DNA from: Pueraria montana var. lobata
Taxonomy: Eukaryota; Streptophyta; Magnoliopsida; Fabales; Fabaceae
Reading direction: 5' to 3'
NCBI GenBank assembly: GCA_026413185.1
Contig: CM048651.1
Span: 31,118,266 to 31,182,265 of the forward strand
Length of the DNA stretch: 64,000 nt
A program made the position numbers and the translations under genes. The notes below the pieces were generated by a model. The model ran no database searches. It was not told where the DNA came from and was given only the letters and a program-made list of their open reading frames with translations. The stretch's first letter is position 1, and each line of letters opens with the position of its first letter. This document shows, in pieces, positions 35,223 through 45,379 of the stretch.

Positions 35223-38200
35223 ATGGCAATCTCTACAAACTCAAGCAACTCAGAACTCGACGTCCTCACCTACCCTGAAACTATAGTTGTGTGCCAAGGA
35301 GCTGCTACAGTGCACATTGAGCACTTCTTCGACATTGAAGAGCTTGAGAAGCTGGGACTGAACCTGAACGAGAGCCTTCTGAAGTGTGGAATCAGAGGCT
35401 ACTTCAATGAAAACCAGAAAATATTCCCTGAGTTGATCAGAATGTTCTGGAGGAATGCCAAGTTCCAGAGCTCAAGGGAGCTCGTGGCCACGATTCTTGG
35501 ACGAGAAGTGACTCTGTCCATCGAGGCCATAGCAAAGGTAACTGGTTGCATTAGGGAGCAGAACCAGTACAGAACAAACTGGGCCAAGCAGTACGGCAAT
35601 CATGTTGCGACTGTGCTTTGCAAGACCAAAATCCCCGAGCCAATGAAGATTGAGTACAGGAATCTGTGTGAGGAGGCAAAAATCTGGCAGCAGGTGTGCA
35701 ACAAGAGTATCCTGCACAAAGCTGGGTCTAAGGACTCAGTCACAGACTTACACAAGTTTGTGATATTCTATCTTATGGAAGGCATTCCCTTCAATCTCCC
35801 TCACATCATCTACGTCAATATCGTGAGAATGATGAAGTCTGTGGGTGGGAATGATGACATTTTCTACGCCGCCCTAATGAACAAGATCTTCTGGGATCAG
35901 AAGGTTTATCAACGCTTCTTTGATGAATTGGATGAAGAAGCCCACGAAGCTATTGTGAAGAAAGGGCCAATGGTAGCAACACAACAGTTGTTTGGTGAGT
36001 CCAACATAAAACCTATGAAGATCAAGCTAACAGCCAAGGTCTTAAGGGACCTGGACGAGGACACCATCAACAAGCAACGTCATGAACAGAGCAAGATCAT
36101 CTCCAATGATGAAGAAGAAGAGATTGATCTTCTGGGTATTGGTAGAAAGATCAAAAGGCTGATGGAAGAACAGGAGGGCAGAAAGATCACACGCCAAATG
36201 TCTCAGATGCATGAGGAAGACGCTGAAAAGGAGAGAAGAACCAAGAAAAGGCATGCTGAGACATCTGCTGCTCAGTCACCAGCAGGGAAGCGTCCAAGGA
36301 CTGATACGTCCAAACCTGTTCAAGATGAGAGGCGTCCAAAGGCAGCTCCAGTAAAGGTTGCCCCAGAAAAGCAAAAGGTACGAAAGCTTCAATTACTGGA
36401 CGACTCTGATGATGATGACCAGATCCCAATTGGTCAGATCATGAAGGAGACAGAGGGTCCTCAGCAAAAGAAGCAGAAGGCACAACCTGCTAAAACACTT
36501 CCTTTTCTTGCTAATGTGCCACGACGAGTAAAGACTCAGGCAATAAGGCCAAAGAGAATTGCAGTGCAACCATCTTCCTCTCAAGACACCGATAACATAT
36601 CCACCAGCACCCTTCTACCAACAACATCAGGTGCTCCACCCACATCAGCAAGCCAGCAACCCCCTCTTCGATTGGACCTGTCCAAGTTTGTGCGTCCAAG
36701 AGATGCATGGAGGGATACATGGTCCCCATGGACTATACCCCCCAAGCAGAAAACCAAAGAAGAGAAAGACAAAGAACGCTTTCCGGTTGCATTCCTTACG
36801 CGCAATGACCAGAATTTCTGTAAAGAAGGTGATGTGATCCAGAGGCCTCTGCAAGAGCCTTTGAAGCGGCATTTTACTACTGCCTCAGCACCAGAATGGA
36901 CGAGGTATGTTTACACTGAATCTTTGTCAGGTGCTTATTATGCTATGCCAAAAGGAACGATCATCAGCAACCCTCTGCCCAATTGGACGAGAGAAGTGTA
37001 CCCACACTTAGTACGCATGCCTCATCCTTACATCTGTTCAACTGGAACTCAGCAGAGAGTGCGTCCAGTAGCAGCAGAAAATCTGCAGAAGCCAGAGGTG
37101 GAAGTTGCCTCTCGATTCACCAAGACGGTTGCGGAGCAGAAAGGGAAGGCTCCAAGGAAAAAGAAGGCACCGTCCAAGAAGTCCTCTGCTAACAAAGATA
37201 TTGAGCTGGCTGCAGAATTGCAGTTGGCCATTAAAGAAAGTCTGGACCCGTTAATAACGAAGCAGCGTCCAGATGCAGGGTGGGTCAAGGATGTTCAAAT
37301 CTGGACTCCAATCACAAAGTTCCTACCTCTACCAGCTGGAACTCCAGTGCTAAACTTCCAGCCAGGCAACTATGATGAACTTGGAAAACTTCTGCAACAA
37401 ATGTACATACCAAACCAAGCCATCGCCTACCCACCAAACATGCACATAAGCTGCGCCACAGAAATAAAATCTGTACCAGACAGAGTATGTCCTAGACTAC
37501 CTGTATATGATGCTTGTCGCAAGAAAGGCTTCAAGTTCTACGGCATTGAGATGCCCAGCAGGGAAGAGAAAGTTGAAACCCTGCAAAAATCCTCTCACAC
37601 CTGGGGTCATTTATTTGATAAGACTGGTAAGCTTACGCGTTCACTTGGAACCTTTGATTCCATTACCTTTTGGCGCCAGATCTTATGGAACGATTCCCAG
37701 CAAGCCTCATCCTCAGGCAGCTCCAAGGATGACTTTGTTCATCCCCCTCATGGTATAGAGGTGCTGCGTCCAGTCAAGACTCATCATTTCTCAGATACCT
37801 TTGCCTGCTTTCTGAAAGATTCAGATGATTATCTGGAGTTAATGAAGACTTTGCCAAAAATCAGAAGCACCAAAGTGTTTGACCTTCGAACACTGGATCG
37901 CACAGAGTTTGTGGAGGAACTCCAAACTCTGCATGAGGAGTACCAAGCAGAAGAAGCCACAGCAGCAGAACAAGCTCGTCTAGAGCAGCTGGCTCTTGAG
38001 GAAGCTGAGAACGCAACCATAGAAAAGGAAGATACGGTTGCTAAGTCAAAAGCTACACAGGCAAAACTGGATGAAGCATCTGCCAAAGTAACAAAGGTGC
38101 TAGCTCATCTTGACCTGGACTCATCTGTACCAGTGGACGTAGAACACTTTGTCACGTCACATGAAGAACCTACCGTCCAATCTGATAAGTCCGCGGATGA

Positions 38201-38444
38201 TAGAGAGCTCGTTGTTGAAGCCTCCAAGCCAATGGAAGCCTCTGCAGCACAGCCTATTGCTGAAGATATCACCAGCTTCCCCATTGTTGATGCATCTACT
38301 GAAGCACATTCGGGCACACATCAACTGGTTCCCACTGGATCTTCAAGTCCAAGGGGCATCAATCCCTTGCGATTTCCTGAACCACAAGGAGTCTCAGAAG
38401 ATCGTGTTCACGAGATAGTGCAACAGGCTCTGAGGCAACAATAG
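35223..38444 (+). CDS. Env-like third ORF of inner copia (1073 residues)
   Basis: SIRE/Maximus elements carry a long ORF after pol, called env-like from its position and from predicted membrane and coiled-coil regions; its role is not settled. Here residues 1-280 are a globular part with VTLSIEAIAKVTGC and a hydrophobic stretch around VIFYLMEGIPFNLPHIIYVN (about 180-200). Residues 290-510 are basic and disordered (RPRTDTSKPVQDERRPK). Residues 890-1000 form an Ala/Glu-rich coiled coil (EEATAAEQARLEQLALEEAE). I see no clear signal peptide. The frame continues past the TAG at 38442-38444 for another 92 codons ending proline-rich at 38720, so the stop is probably a mutation that trims the tail. 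Thirteen or more motif copies (CGTCCA/TGGACG) fall in it in all three codon phases. Confidence 0.88.
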   Translation: MAISTNSSNSELDVLTYPETIVVCQGAATVHIEHFFDIEELEKLGLNLNESLLKCGIRGYFNENQKIFPELIRMFWRNAKFQSSRELVATILGREVTLSIEAIAKVTGCIREQNQYRTNWAKQYGNHVATVLCKTKIPEPMKIEYRNLCEEAKIWQQVCNKSILHKAGSKDSVTDLHKFVIFYLMEGIPFNLPHIIYVNIVRMMKSVGGNDDIFYAALMNKIFWDQKVYQRFFDELDEEAHEAIVKKGPMVATQQLFGESNIKPMKIKLTAKVLRDLDEDTINKQRHEQSKIISNDEEEEIDLLGIGRKIKRLMEEQEGRKITRQMSQMHEEDAEKERRTKKRHAETSAAQSPAGKRPRTDTSKPVQDERRPKAAPVKVAPEKQKVRKLQLLDDSDDDDQIPIGQIMKETEGPQQKKQKAQPAKTLPFLANVPRRVKTQAIRPKRIAVQPSSSQDTDNISTSTLLPTTSGAPPTSASQQPPLRLDLSKFVRPRDAWRDTWSPWTIPPKQKTKEEKDKERFPVAFLTRNDQNFCKEGDVIQRPLQEPLKRHFTTASAPEWTRYVYTESLSGAYYAMPKGTIISNPLPNWTREVYPHLVRMPHPYICSTGTQQRVRPVAAENLQKPEVEVASRFTKTVAEQKGKAPRKKKAPSKKSSANKDIELAAELQLAIKESLDPLITKQRPDAGWVKDVQIWTPITKFLPLPAGTPVLNFQPGNYDELGKLLQQMYIPNQAIAYPPNMHISCATEIKSVPDRVCPRLPVYDACRKKGFKFYGIEMPSREEKVETLQKSSHTWGHLFDKTGKLTRSLGTFDSITFWRQILWNDSQQASSSGSSKDDFVHPPHGIEVLRPVKTHHFSDTFACFLKDSDDYLELMKTLPKIRSTKVFDLRTLDRTEFVEELQTLHEEYQAEEATAAEQARLEQLALEEAENATIEKEDTVAKSKATQAKLDEASAKVTKVLAHLDLDSSVPVDVEHFVTSHEEPTVQSDKSADDRELVVEASKPMEASAAQPIAEDITSFPIVDASTEAHSGTHQLVPTGSSSPRGINPLRFPEPQGVSEDRVHEIVQQALRQQ

Positions 38445-38720
38445 CTGGAGACCGAAGCCGCTTTTCAAGCTTTTCAGCAAAGACAACAGGCTGAGGCTGA
38501 TCAACATCGACTGATGCTGCAAAATGCAATCACTGAGCAGTTCATAAGTCTCTCCCAGACGCTTGTGAACCAGATTCAAAATACAGCAGCCACCTTGCTG
38601 GGACAAGTTGCTCATGCAGTTCCACCAGTCCAACAACAACCTCCACAACCAGCACCACCAATTCAAGCACCACCAGAACAACCTCCACCACCACCACATG
38701 AACCACCTCCACAGCCATAA
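38445..38720 (+). pseudogene. In-frame continuation of the env-like ORF
   Basis: Same frame as the ORF above, no further stop for 92 codons. It reads a Gln-rich coiled segment (ITEQFISLSQTLVNQIQ) and then a proline-rich tail (QQQPPQPAPPIQAPPEQPPP) to TAA-like termination at 38718-38720. It is separated from the main ORF by one TAG only. Confidence 0.8.
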
Positions 38721-39143
38721 GGTGACCATGATGGCCAAATTTTTTTTTGTTTCCATCTTTCAAACCTTTTTGTTAATGACAAAGGGGGAGAAATTGGAAT
38801 TTTGATGAGAGTAATAGCTAAACAATCTGTATTCAAAATTCGTTTTGGCATATATATTAGCTCCTTTATCAAAACATGAGGTGTTTATTTTCATAAATTC
38901 CGCATCCATATCATTGATATGTTTTTCACTCTGATATCTGTTATACATGATTTATACTTGCCTTTATATTTAACTGTTATCAGATGCATAAGAAATGTTG
39001 AACTCAGGGGGAGTACTTCATTTCACTTTTATACTCTGGCATAACATAATCATCTCTGACTTGACTCATTGTATTATTATATGATTATGTGTCTGTTAAC
39101 ATCAAAATTTACCATTATTTGTCATCATCAAAAAGGGGGAGAT
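38721..39143 (+). other. 3' untranslated part and polypurine tract of inner copia
   Basis: Non-coding. Ends in aaaaagggggagat (39130-39143), the plus-strand primer site next to the 3' LTR. Two further G-rich tracts at 38783 (aaagggggagaaa) and 39006 (caggggga) resemble polypurine tracts. No CGTCCA/TGGACG copy lies here. Confidence 0.8.
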
Positions 39144-40427
39144 TGTTAGGTTCTAAGACCTTGGACAATGTCCAACCCCTCGAATTTCGATTTTGATGAT
39201 AATAACTAAAGGATAAATTTTGAAGTATCTAATGATCTAGTTTGAGTGTTATAGGATTTACGTCGTCCAATTCCGCAATGGTATTGTATCTCTCAAACCT
39301 GGACTTTATGTTTTAATAAAGAAAGCGTCCAAATGTGTTTTTATAAAGAACCCTACAGGCAGCGTCCAATGCTCCTGTGAGAGCAAGCGTCCAACGCTTG
39401 AAAAACACTCTCTGTAGTTTCTATCTTAAAAATACGTTTTTCAATGTTGATTCAATATAAGGCAACGATCACTCTCTCATATTTTAACATGCCATTCTAT
39501 TTGATCTTTTCGAATAGTACTGAACAGGAAAAGAAGAAGCTTCTCTCTGCAGAAAAAGTACAAGTAGGAGAGGCGCTACAAGTACGGCTGTCACTTCCAT
39601 CACTTCACCCTAAGTCAAAATGTGACAACGGCCATATGCTACAGAAAGAATCGCTCTTGGAAAAGGAACAGATCCCTCAACGGATACCTTTCAACAAGCT
39701 TCCTATATATAGAAGAATGAGTTCACATATCAAGTGACAAAAAAATTGAAAAAGAGCTGAATCTCTGTCAAAACGACTGGACGATCATAAGCAAAAAGAG
39801 CATTCATCTTAGCTTTGCTAAGCGAGTCTGTATACTCATACTTATTGTAATATCCTCTCAGTGAGAGTTAAGTTTTACTTACAATCTCAAACAATTCTGT
39901 TTGGAAAGCCAGGAGTGGCTTAGTGTTAAAGAATACTTGGGTTTTGTGTTTAATCTCAAGGGGAGATTAAGGGTGTGCCAGAAGTGGCCTAGAGAATACT
40001 TGTAGCCAGAAGTGGCAAGGTTAGAATACTTGAGAGTAATCAGATCTTGATTAGTAGAACCCTTCAAAAGTTTTTGAAGGAGAACTGGACGTAGCTCAGT
40101 TGAGTGAACCAGTATAAAACTAAGTATTCTATTCTCTCGCCTTCTAGCTTACTTGCATTTCTTTTAAACTATCTCTTCAACATACTACGAAAGGGTTTCT
40201 ATACACATTTTATCTAAGTTTATCTATTACGTGTATTCTAACGAAAAGGAAGAAGAGTAGTTTCTTTGGACTGTTGTTTTTAATCGGCTGGACGATAGCT
40301 TGTTTTTCTGTTTTACTAAGTTCCTGTAAAACATAAAGATACACTATCTTTACATTAGCTAAAGTTTTCCAAAGAAATTTTAAATACACTATTCAACCCC
40401 CCTTCTAGTGTATTTCTCTATATTTCA
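39144..40427 (+). repeat. 3' LTR of inner copia
   Basis: 1284 bp. Seven motif copies; the first, at 39162, has become tggaca, a CpG-to-CpA change against the 5' LTR. Confidence 0.97.
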
Positions 40428-40432
40428 GATTT

Positions 40433-41650
40433 TATAGAGATTCAAATTCAGAGTAGTTCCAATTAAAAAGATGTTGATTAGGAAAATTTAATTGATCAAC
40501 CTTGAATACATGAGAAAGACAAGAAATAGAATTAAAAGAAAGTTACTCAAGAATTTTATATTGGTTAAGTCCGAAGACCTACATCTCGTTGATCGAACAC
40601 CCTGTTAGACCTTCCACTATTTCAAATTTCAAGTTACAAGTACATTGCACACATAAGAAATTCAAAACAGAAACTTTCTAAACTTGAACCCTACAAGAAA
40701 AGAAAGATATCCCTCCTAATAGAACCCTACTACTAGGACCTGAAAAACCCTATTTAAGAAATCAATAACCTTATAAAAAGATCAAGGTTTTCGAACAATT
40801 TCACCTTTAGTGAATGATCAATACGTTTCAGCTCTTCAAGAACCATTCATCTCTTCAAGCATTAGATCTTCCTTTAGATTTTCCATTTTCGAAATGATGA
40901 AGATTAAACACTCATAGAACCTTTTGATGCTCTTCTCTCAATGTGTTTAAAAGATTTAGTTTTAGAAAAGCCCTCATTAATGAGAGAGAGAGAAGTGCTG
41001 GTATTTATAAAATTTTAAAGATATAACAGATTTAATCTGTTACATGGTCATGTAATATGTTAAAAAGTTCTTAAAAGCACCTGGGTTCTGATCAAGAATC
41101 AATTTAATCGGTTACATAACAATGTAATCTGTTAAATTGTTCTTCAGGATCTTCATGTGTTCTGGGTTCGAATTAATCTGTTACATAGCAATGTAATCGA
41201 TTAACCCGAGCTTATCTCCCTTATGAAACAAATTTTTGTAACCATAGTAATCGATTAAACCGAGATGTAATCGATTAAAACATAGACAAATCAAATTCTT
41301 TTAGAAACAAGACTGAAAGGCTAAAATGCTTCATGTAATCGATTAAACCAAGATGTAATCGATTACACTATGTGTTTTAGCTTTTCCCATATTACTAAAA
41401 CATGTGGTAATCTGTTACATATAACATGTAATCGATTACTACATAGAAAATTCTAAAGATCAATCAAATGAATTGTTTAGATATCATGAATATCACTAGG
41501 CATCAACTAATCTAATCTATGACAAATCACACAAATGCCTAAGTCTATAACAATCGATGCAATGCCACATCTTTACATGTTTGGCATATTTAAAAGAAAA
41601 TTAAAACCAAAATACTTAAAAGACTAGACTAACTAATCTTCATGTCAACA
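40433..41650 (-). repeat. Outer copia 3' LTR, right fragment, with paired palindromes
   Basis: Continues the LTR fragment 28301-28452 after the inner insertion. It carries six pairs of a TAATCGATTA-like motif: 41033/41053, 41105/41125, 41174/41194, 41248/41268, 41336/41356 and 41408/41429. Most pairs also form an inverted repeat through the flanking CAT/ATG. Confidence 0.92.
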
Positions 41651-41666
41651 ATCTCCCCCTTTTTGG
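41651..41666 (-). other. Polypurine tract of outer copia
   Basis: The minus strand reads ccaaaaagggggagat directly before its 3' LTR. Confidence 0.9.
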
Positions 41667-42083
41667 TTTTAATTGTGCCAAACACCTTTCCTTGCATTGT
41701 ACCTGTTCTTTTCAAATTCACTTGTCCAAAGATTGGTTAAACAAATATATAGACAGTGTATAATAACAGATATACCAATCTAGAACTTTCAATAGTATCA
41801 TAACATCATAAAAAATTCTCCCCCCTTTTGGCAAATAAAAGCGAAAATGGCTATAACCAAAAGAGGATAATGTACAAACAGATAATCACCAAGCAAACAC
41901 TGATCATATGGAAGTAGATAATGCATATAAGTAAGATCAAAAGTGTTCACAATATCAGAATTCACAGCCAATTACAGTCATCCAAATTATATGTACCAAA
42001 ATGCAAAAAAAAAAAGTTTCTTGAAAGACATCAAGACATATGTAACCAAAATATGCAAAAAGTCTGATTTGAGACAACCACAA

Positions 42084-42773
42084 CTAATCTTCAGGGAATG
42101 GAACATTGAGCTCATCAAGTCTTGCTGAGATGGTCTCAAAACTGTCCTTGAGTTTTTGGTAGTCTTCCTTGTGAACTCTCATTAGCTCATCCAATTTTTC
42201 CAAGACAACATTCTCAAATGGTGTCATAGGCTTCTCTTCACCTTGTGCAGCTTGCTGAGCCTGTTGAGGAACTTCTTCCTCGTGTACTTCATCATCACCA
42301 ACATCCACTGGTGCATCTTCCTTGACAAACCATCCACTGTTAGTGATAACCAAGTTCATTTGCATCAATGCCTTGGTTTTGACTTCATGTATGTCCCTAG
42401 TAAAATCAGAAACTTCTGCTCTTGTGTCCACCTTGAAGTGATCAAGCACTCTTAAGATGAACGCATCATATGCACATTTGCAATCAATCAGTCTTCTAGT
42501 CTTCAACATATTCTCAACAATGATAAAAATCCAATTCACTTGAATTTTGTTTTTTAAAGGATAAATGATCATGAGATCATCTTCAGTCAACTGAGCATGA
42601 TTGCTCCCCTTAGGTGTAAGAACCCATGCAATCACATATGCAAGTAATCTATCTTCTACCTTAAGAGGACCAATAGCAAATCTCCACTTTAGTGGCTCAG
42701 TTGGATCCCTCATACAGTCCAAGTAAGTATTAACCTTGCTATACTTAATTTCCATTCTCTTGAATTCTTCCAT
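42084..42773 (-). pseudogene. Env-like ORF of outer copia, C-terminal part
   Basis: 229 codons. Reads PLKWRFAIGPLKVEDRLLAY and IVENMLKTRRLIDCKCAYDA, then an acidic linker and a C-terminal coiled segment (LDELMRVHKEDYQKLKDSFE). This is the same kind of protein as the env-like ORF of SIRE elements but much shorter, and not similar enough to the inner one to align by eye. It is in a different frame from the N-terminal part at 42851-43264, so a frameshift near 42800 splits the gene. Confidence 0.72.
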
Positions 42774-42850
42774 ATTGGGCTTAATTCCCCCTGATTAAAT
42801 ACCACCAATAGTGCTAAATACTGAAGCAATTAACTCTATCTTGACACCCT

Positions 42851-43264
42851 TTACAATTGAACCCCAAATTCATTCACAAAGGCACACGTATAAAAAACCC
42901 TTACCAAACCAGGGTAGTAAGTGCCATGAAGCTGAGTGAAGATACTAAGGCCTTGTTCTTCAAGAATAATGGGGAAGGAGAAGTTCTGTTCCTTGAGCCA
43001 TTCCAGGTTCAGAAACTTCAGAGTCACCAAGTCCTTTCCCGCGAATATCTGAAGGTATGAAGCTTCTTGATGTTCATTAGTGAACCAGGGATTCAGACGA
43101 GGTTGGGGTTGTGGAAGAGGAAAAGGAGGAGTAGGTTCCTTTCCTCTACTAGACCCAGCTTCCTTGTTTGAAGAGGCCTTCCTCTTCTTTGTCTTAGGAG
43201 GAGGAGGAGTAGCATTCTTCTTGCCAATGCTCTTGATTCTCTTGGGTCTTTTTAAGTTATCCAT
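42851..43264 (-). pseudogene. Env-like ORF of outer copia, N-terminal part
   Basis: 137 codons from an ATG at 43264. A basic, proline-rich start (ATPPPPKTKKRKASSNKEAG) is followed by a globular piece, DLVTLKFLNLEWLKEQNFSF then GLSIFTQLHGTYYPGLVRVF. This resembles the 'putative plant transposon protein' domain found in many legume sequences. It ends at a frame break. It lies between RNase H and the 3' LTR, as expected for this lineage. Confidence 0.75.
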
Positions 43265-43419
43265 GGGAATTAGGTTTTGGTTGTTGAAAGGTTAGATTTT
43301 TGTGAGAGAGAGGGTCGAAATGTGCTCTGGATTTAAGGGGACTCAATGGGTTTGAAGGAGAGGTGAGCAAATGTGCCCAAAAGTCATCTCTATTTGGATT
43401 TAAAACATTTCAGAGCTAG

Positions 43420-43610
43420 TGTAATCGATTATGTTCCCAATGTAATCGGTTACCATTTTCCAGAAGTAGTTGTGTGACTGTTCTTATCAGGGTAATCAGT
43501 TACAATTCTCTTGTAATCGATTAAAACAGTAAGGGATGCAATTTTTCTTGAAATAAATTTTATGCATTTTTCAACTGTGTAATTGGTTATCCCGAGGAGT
43601 AATCAATTAC
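43420..43610 (-). promoter_or_regulatory. Three palindrome pairs upstream of the env-like ORF
   Basis: Pairs at 43422/43443, 43493/43514 and 43580/43600 repeat the TAATCGATTA-type motif of the LTRs with 20-21 bp spacing. They sit 150-350 bp upstream of the env-like start on the minus strand. A binding role is inferred from regular spacing and placement. Confidence 0.6.
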
Positions 43611-44055
43611 ATTATGTAGCTTTTGAAAATATGTGTATAAAATGAGTTTTTATCAGTTTTTAAAGGTATTTTTCACACATAGTCATATACAAACAATATA
43701 CATATGCAATCATACATACAAAACAAATAGAAAACAAAGAAATACAGGTGTGAGTTCATATTACATAATGTTGGATTTAAGTGAGGTTTGACTCACTAAG
43801 TATGCCAAGCTCATTCCTTAAGAGGTAAAATCTATCTCTAGCTAATGGTTTGGTGAAAATGTCAACTAGTTAAGAATTTGTTTCAACAAACTCTATGTCA
43901 CAATCACCTTTTTGAATGTGATCTCTTATGAAGTGGTGCCTAATCTCAATATGTTTGGTTCTAGAATGTAAAATAGGATTCTTAGTGAGGTTAATGGCGC
44001 TAGTGTTATCACATCTAAGAGGTATATGGTCTAAATGAAGACCAAAATCAGATAG

Positions 44056-45267
44056 TTATTGTTTGAGCCATAAGGATTGGGTACAACAACTTCCAGCCGC
44101 AATGTATTCAGCCTCTGCAGTAGATAAGACAACACATGTTTGTTTCTTACTATGCCATGACCCTAAGCCATTGCCAAATAAATGACAAGTTCCACTAGTA
44201 CTTTTCCTAACTAGCGTACATCCAGCAAAATCCGAATCTGAGTATCCTATAAGAATAGGTTCAGCACCTTTGGGATACCATAGGCCCACATCTAAAGTTC
44301 TTTTTAAATATTTCATAATTCTTTTTACAACAGTATAATGAGATTCTTTAGGATTTGACTGATATCTAGCACACATGCAAACACTAAACATAATGTCTAG
44401 TCTACTAGCAGTCAAGTAGAGTAAAGAACCAATTATACCTCTGTACTTTGTTTGATCTACATATTTACTTTTGACATCAGCATCAAGGTAACAATTTGTA
44501 GCCATCGGAGTAGCTGATTCCTTGCTAGTTTCCATATCAAACTTCTTTATAAGCTCTTTGCAGTACTTTGTTTGATGTAGAAAGGTGCCTTACTTTAATT
44601 GTTTAATTTGTAGTCCTAGGAAGAAATTTAGTTCACCTATCATGGACATCTCAAACTCCCCCTGCATACTTTTCACAAATTCCTCACATAGAAGATTGTT
44701 AGTAGCACAAAAAATTATATCATCAACATATACTTGTACTAACAAAATATCCTTAGAGGATCTTTTTATGAAAAGAGTTTGATCAACTTTTCCTCTTTCA
44801 AATTTTTTATCAAGGAGAAAGTTGCTCAATCTTTCATACCATTGTCTAGGAGCTTGCTTTAGCCTATACAAAGCCTTTTTGAGCTTGTACACATGGTTTG
44901 GAAATTTATGATCTATAAAACCAGGAGGTTGAGATACATAAACTTCTTCATCAATAAAGCCATTTAGAAAAGTACTTTTCACATCCATCTGAAATAATTT
45001 GAAGTTCATAAGGCATACAAAGGCAAGAAGTAATCTTACAGCTTCTAATCTAGCAACAGGAGCATATGTTTCATCATAATCAATTCCTTCTTGTTGGTTG
45101 TATCCCTTAGCAACAAGACTAGCTTTGTTATTAGTTATAAATCCGGATTCGTCTAGCTTGTTCCTAAACACCCATTTAGTGCCTATTATGTTCAGATTTT
45201 TATCCATTGGAATGAGTTCCCAAATGTTGTTTCTCTTGAATTGATTTAATTCTTCATGCATAACCAT
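44056..45267 (-). pseudogene. RT and RNase H of outer copia
   Basis: Single frame with one TAA at 44590-44592. RT reads KWVFRNKLDESGFI, EGIDYDETYAPVARLEAVRL and VQVYVDDIIFCATN (YVDD catalytic loop). RNase H reads GYSDSDFAG and STAEAEYIAAGSCC, and ends near 44056. The RT core residues are present, but the stop separates RT from RNase H. Confidence 0.9.
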
Positions 45268-45379
45268 AACCCAAAATTCATCAAGTAAGGCTTCTTTACT
45301 ATTTTAGGTTCAATTTGAGAGACAAAAGCAACATATTCACAAAACATATTTAAAGAGTTTCTTGTAGATACTCCCTTCT

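Larger units (their letters stand above)
28453..40427 (+). mobile_element. Inner SIRE/Maximus-like copia, young and nearly complete
   Basis: 11,975 bp, with LTRs of 1284 bp each differing at about 11 sites (roughly 0.9% by eye). Perfect TSD gattt at 28448-28452 and 40428-40432. It has a tRNA-iMet primer site, gag with two zinc knuckles, a pol with intact catalytic motifs, a third env-like ORF of more than 1000 codons, and a polypurine tract. The env-like ORF after pol defines the SIRE/Maximus lineage. TGGACG/CGTCCA occurs about 49 times through the element. Confidence 0.97.

Noticed and set aside
38394..38872. Minus-strand frames opposite the env-like tail
   Set aside because: Shadows of the proline-rich plus-strand frame, giving Trp/Gly/Val runs.
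41033..41438. Regular paired repeats as a CRISPR-like array
   Set aside because: The locus is an LTR of a plant retrotransposon, the repeat is a 10-bp palindrome and the 'spacers' are repeated in both LTRs.
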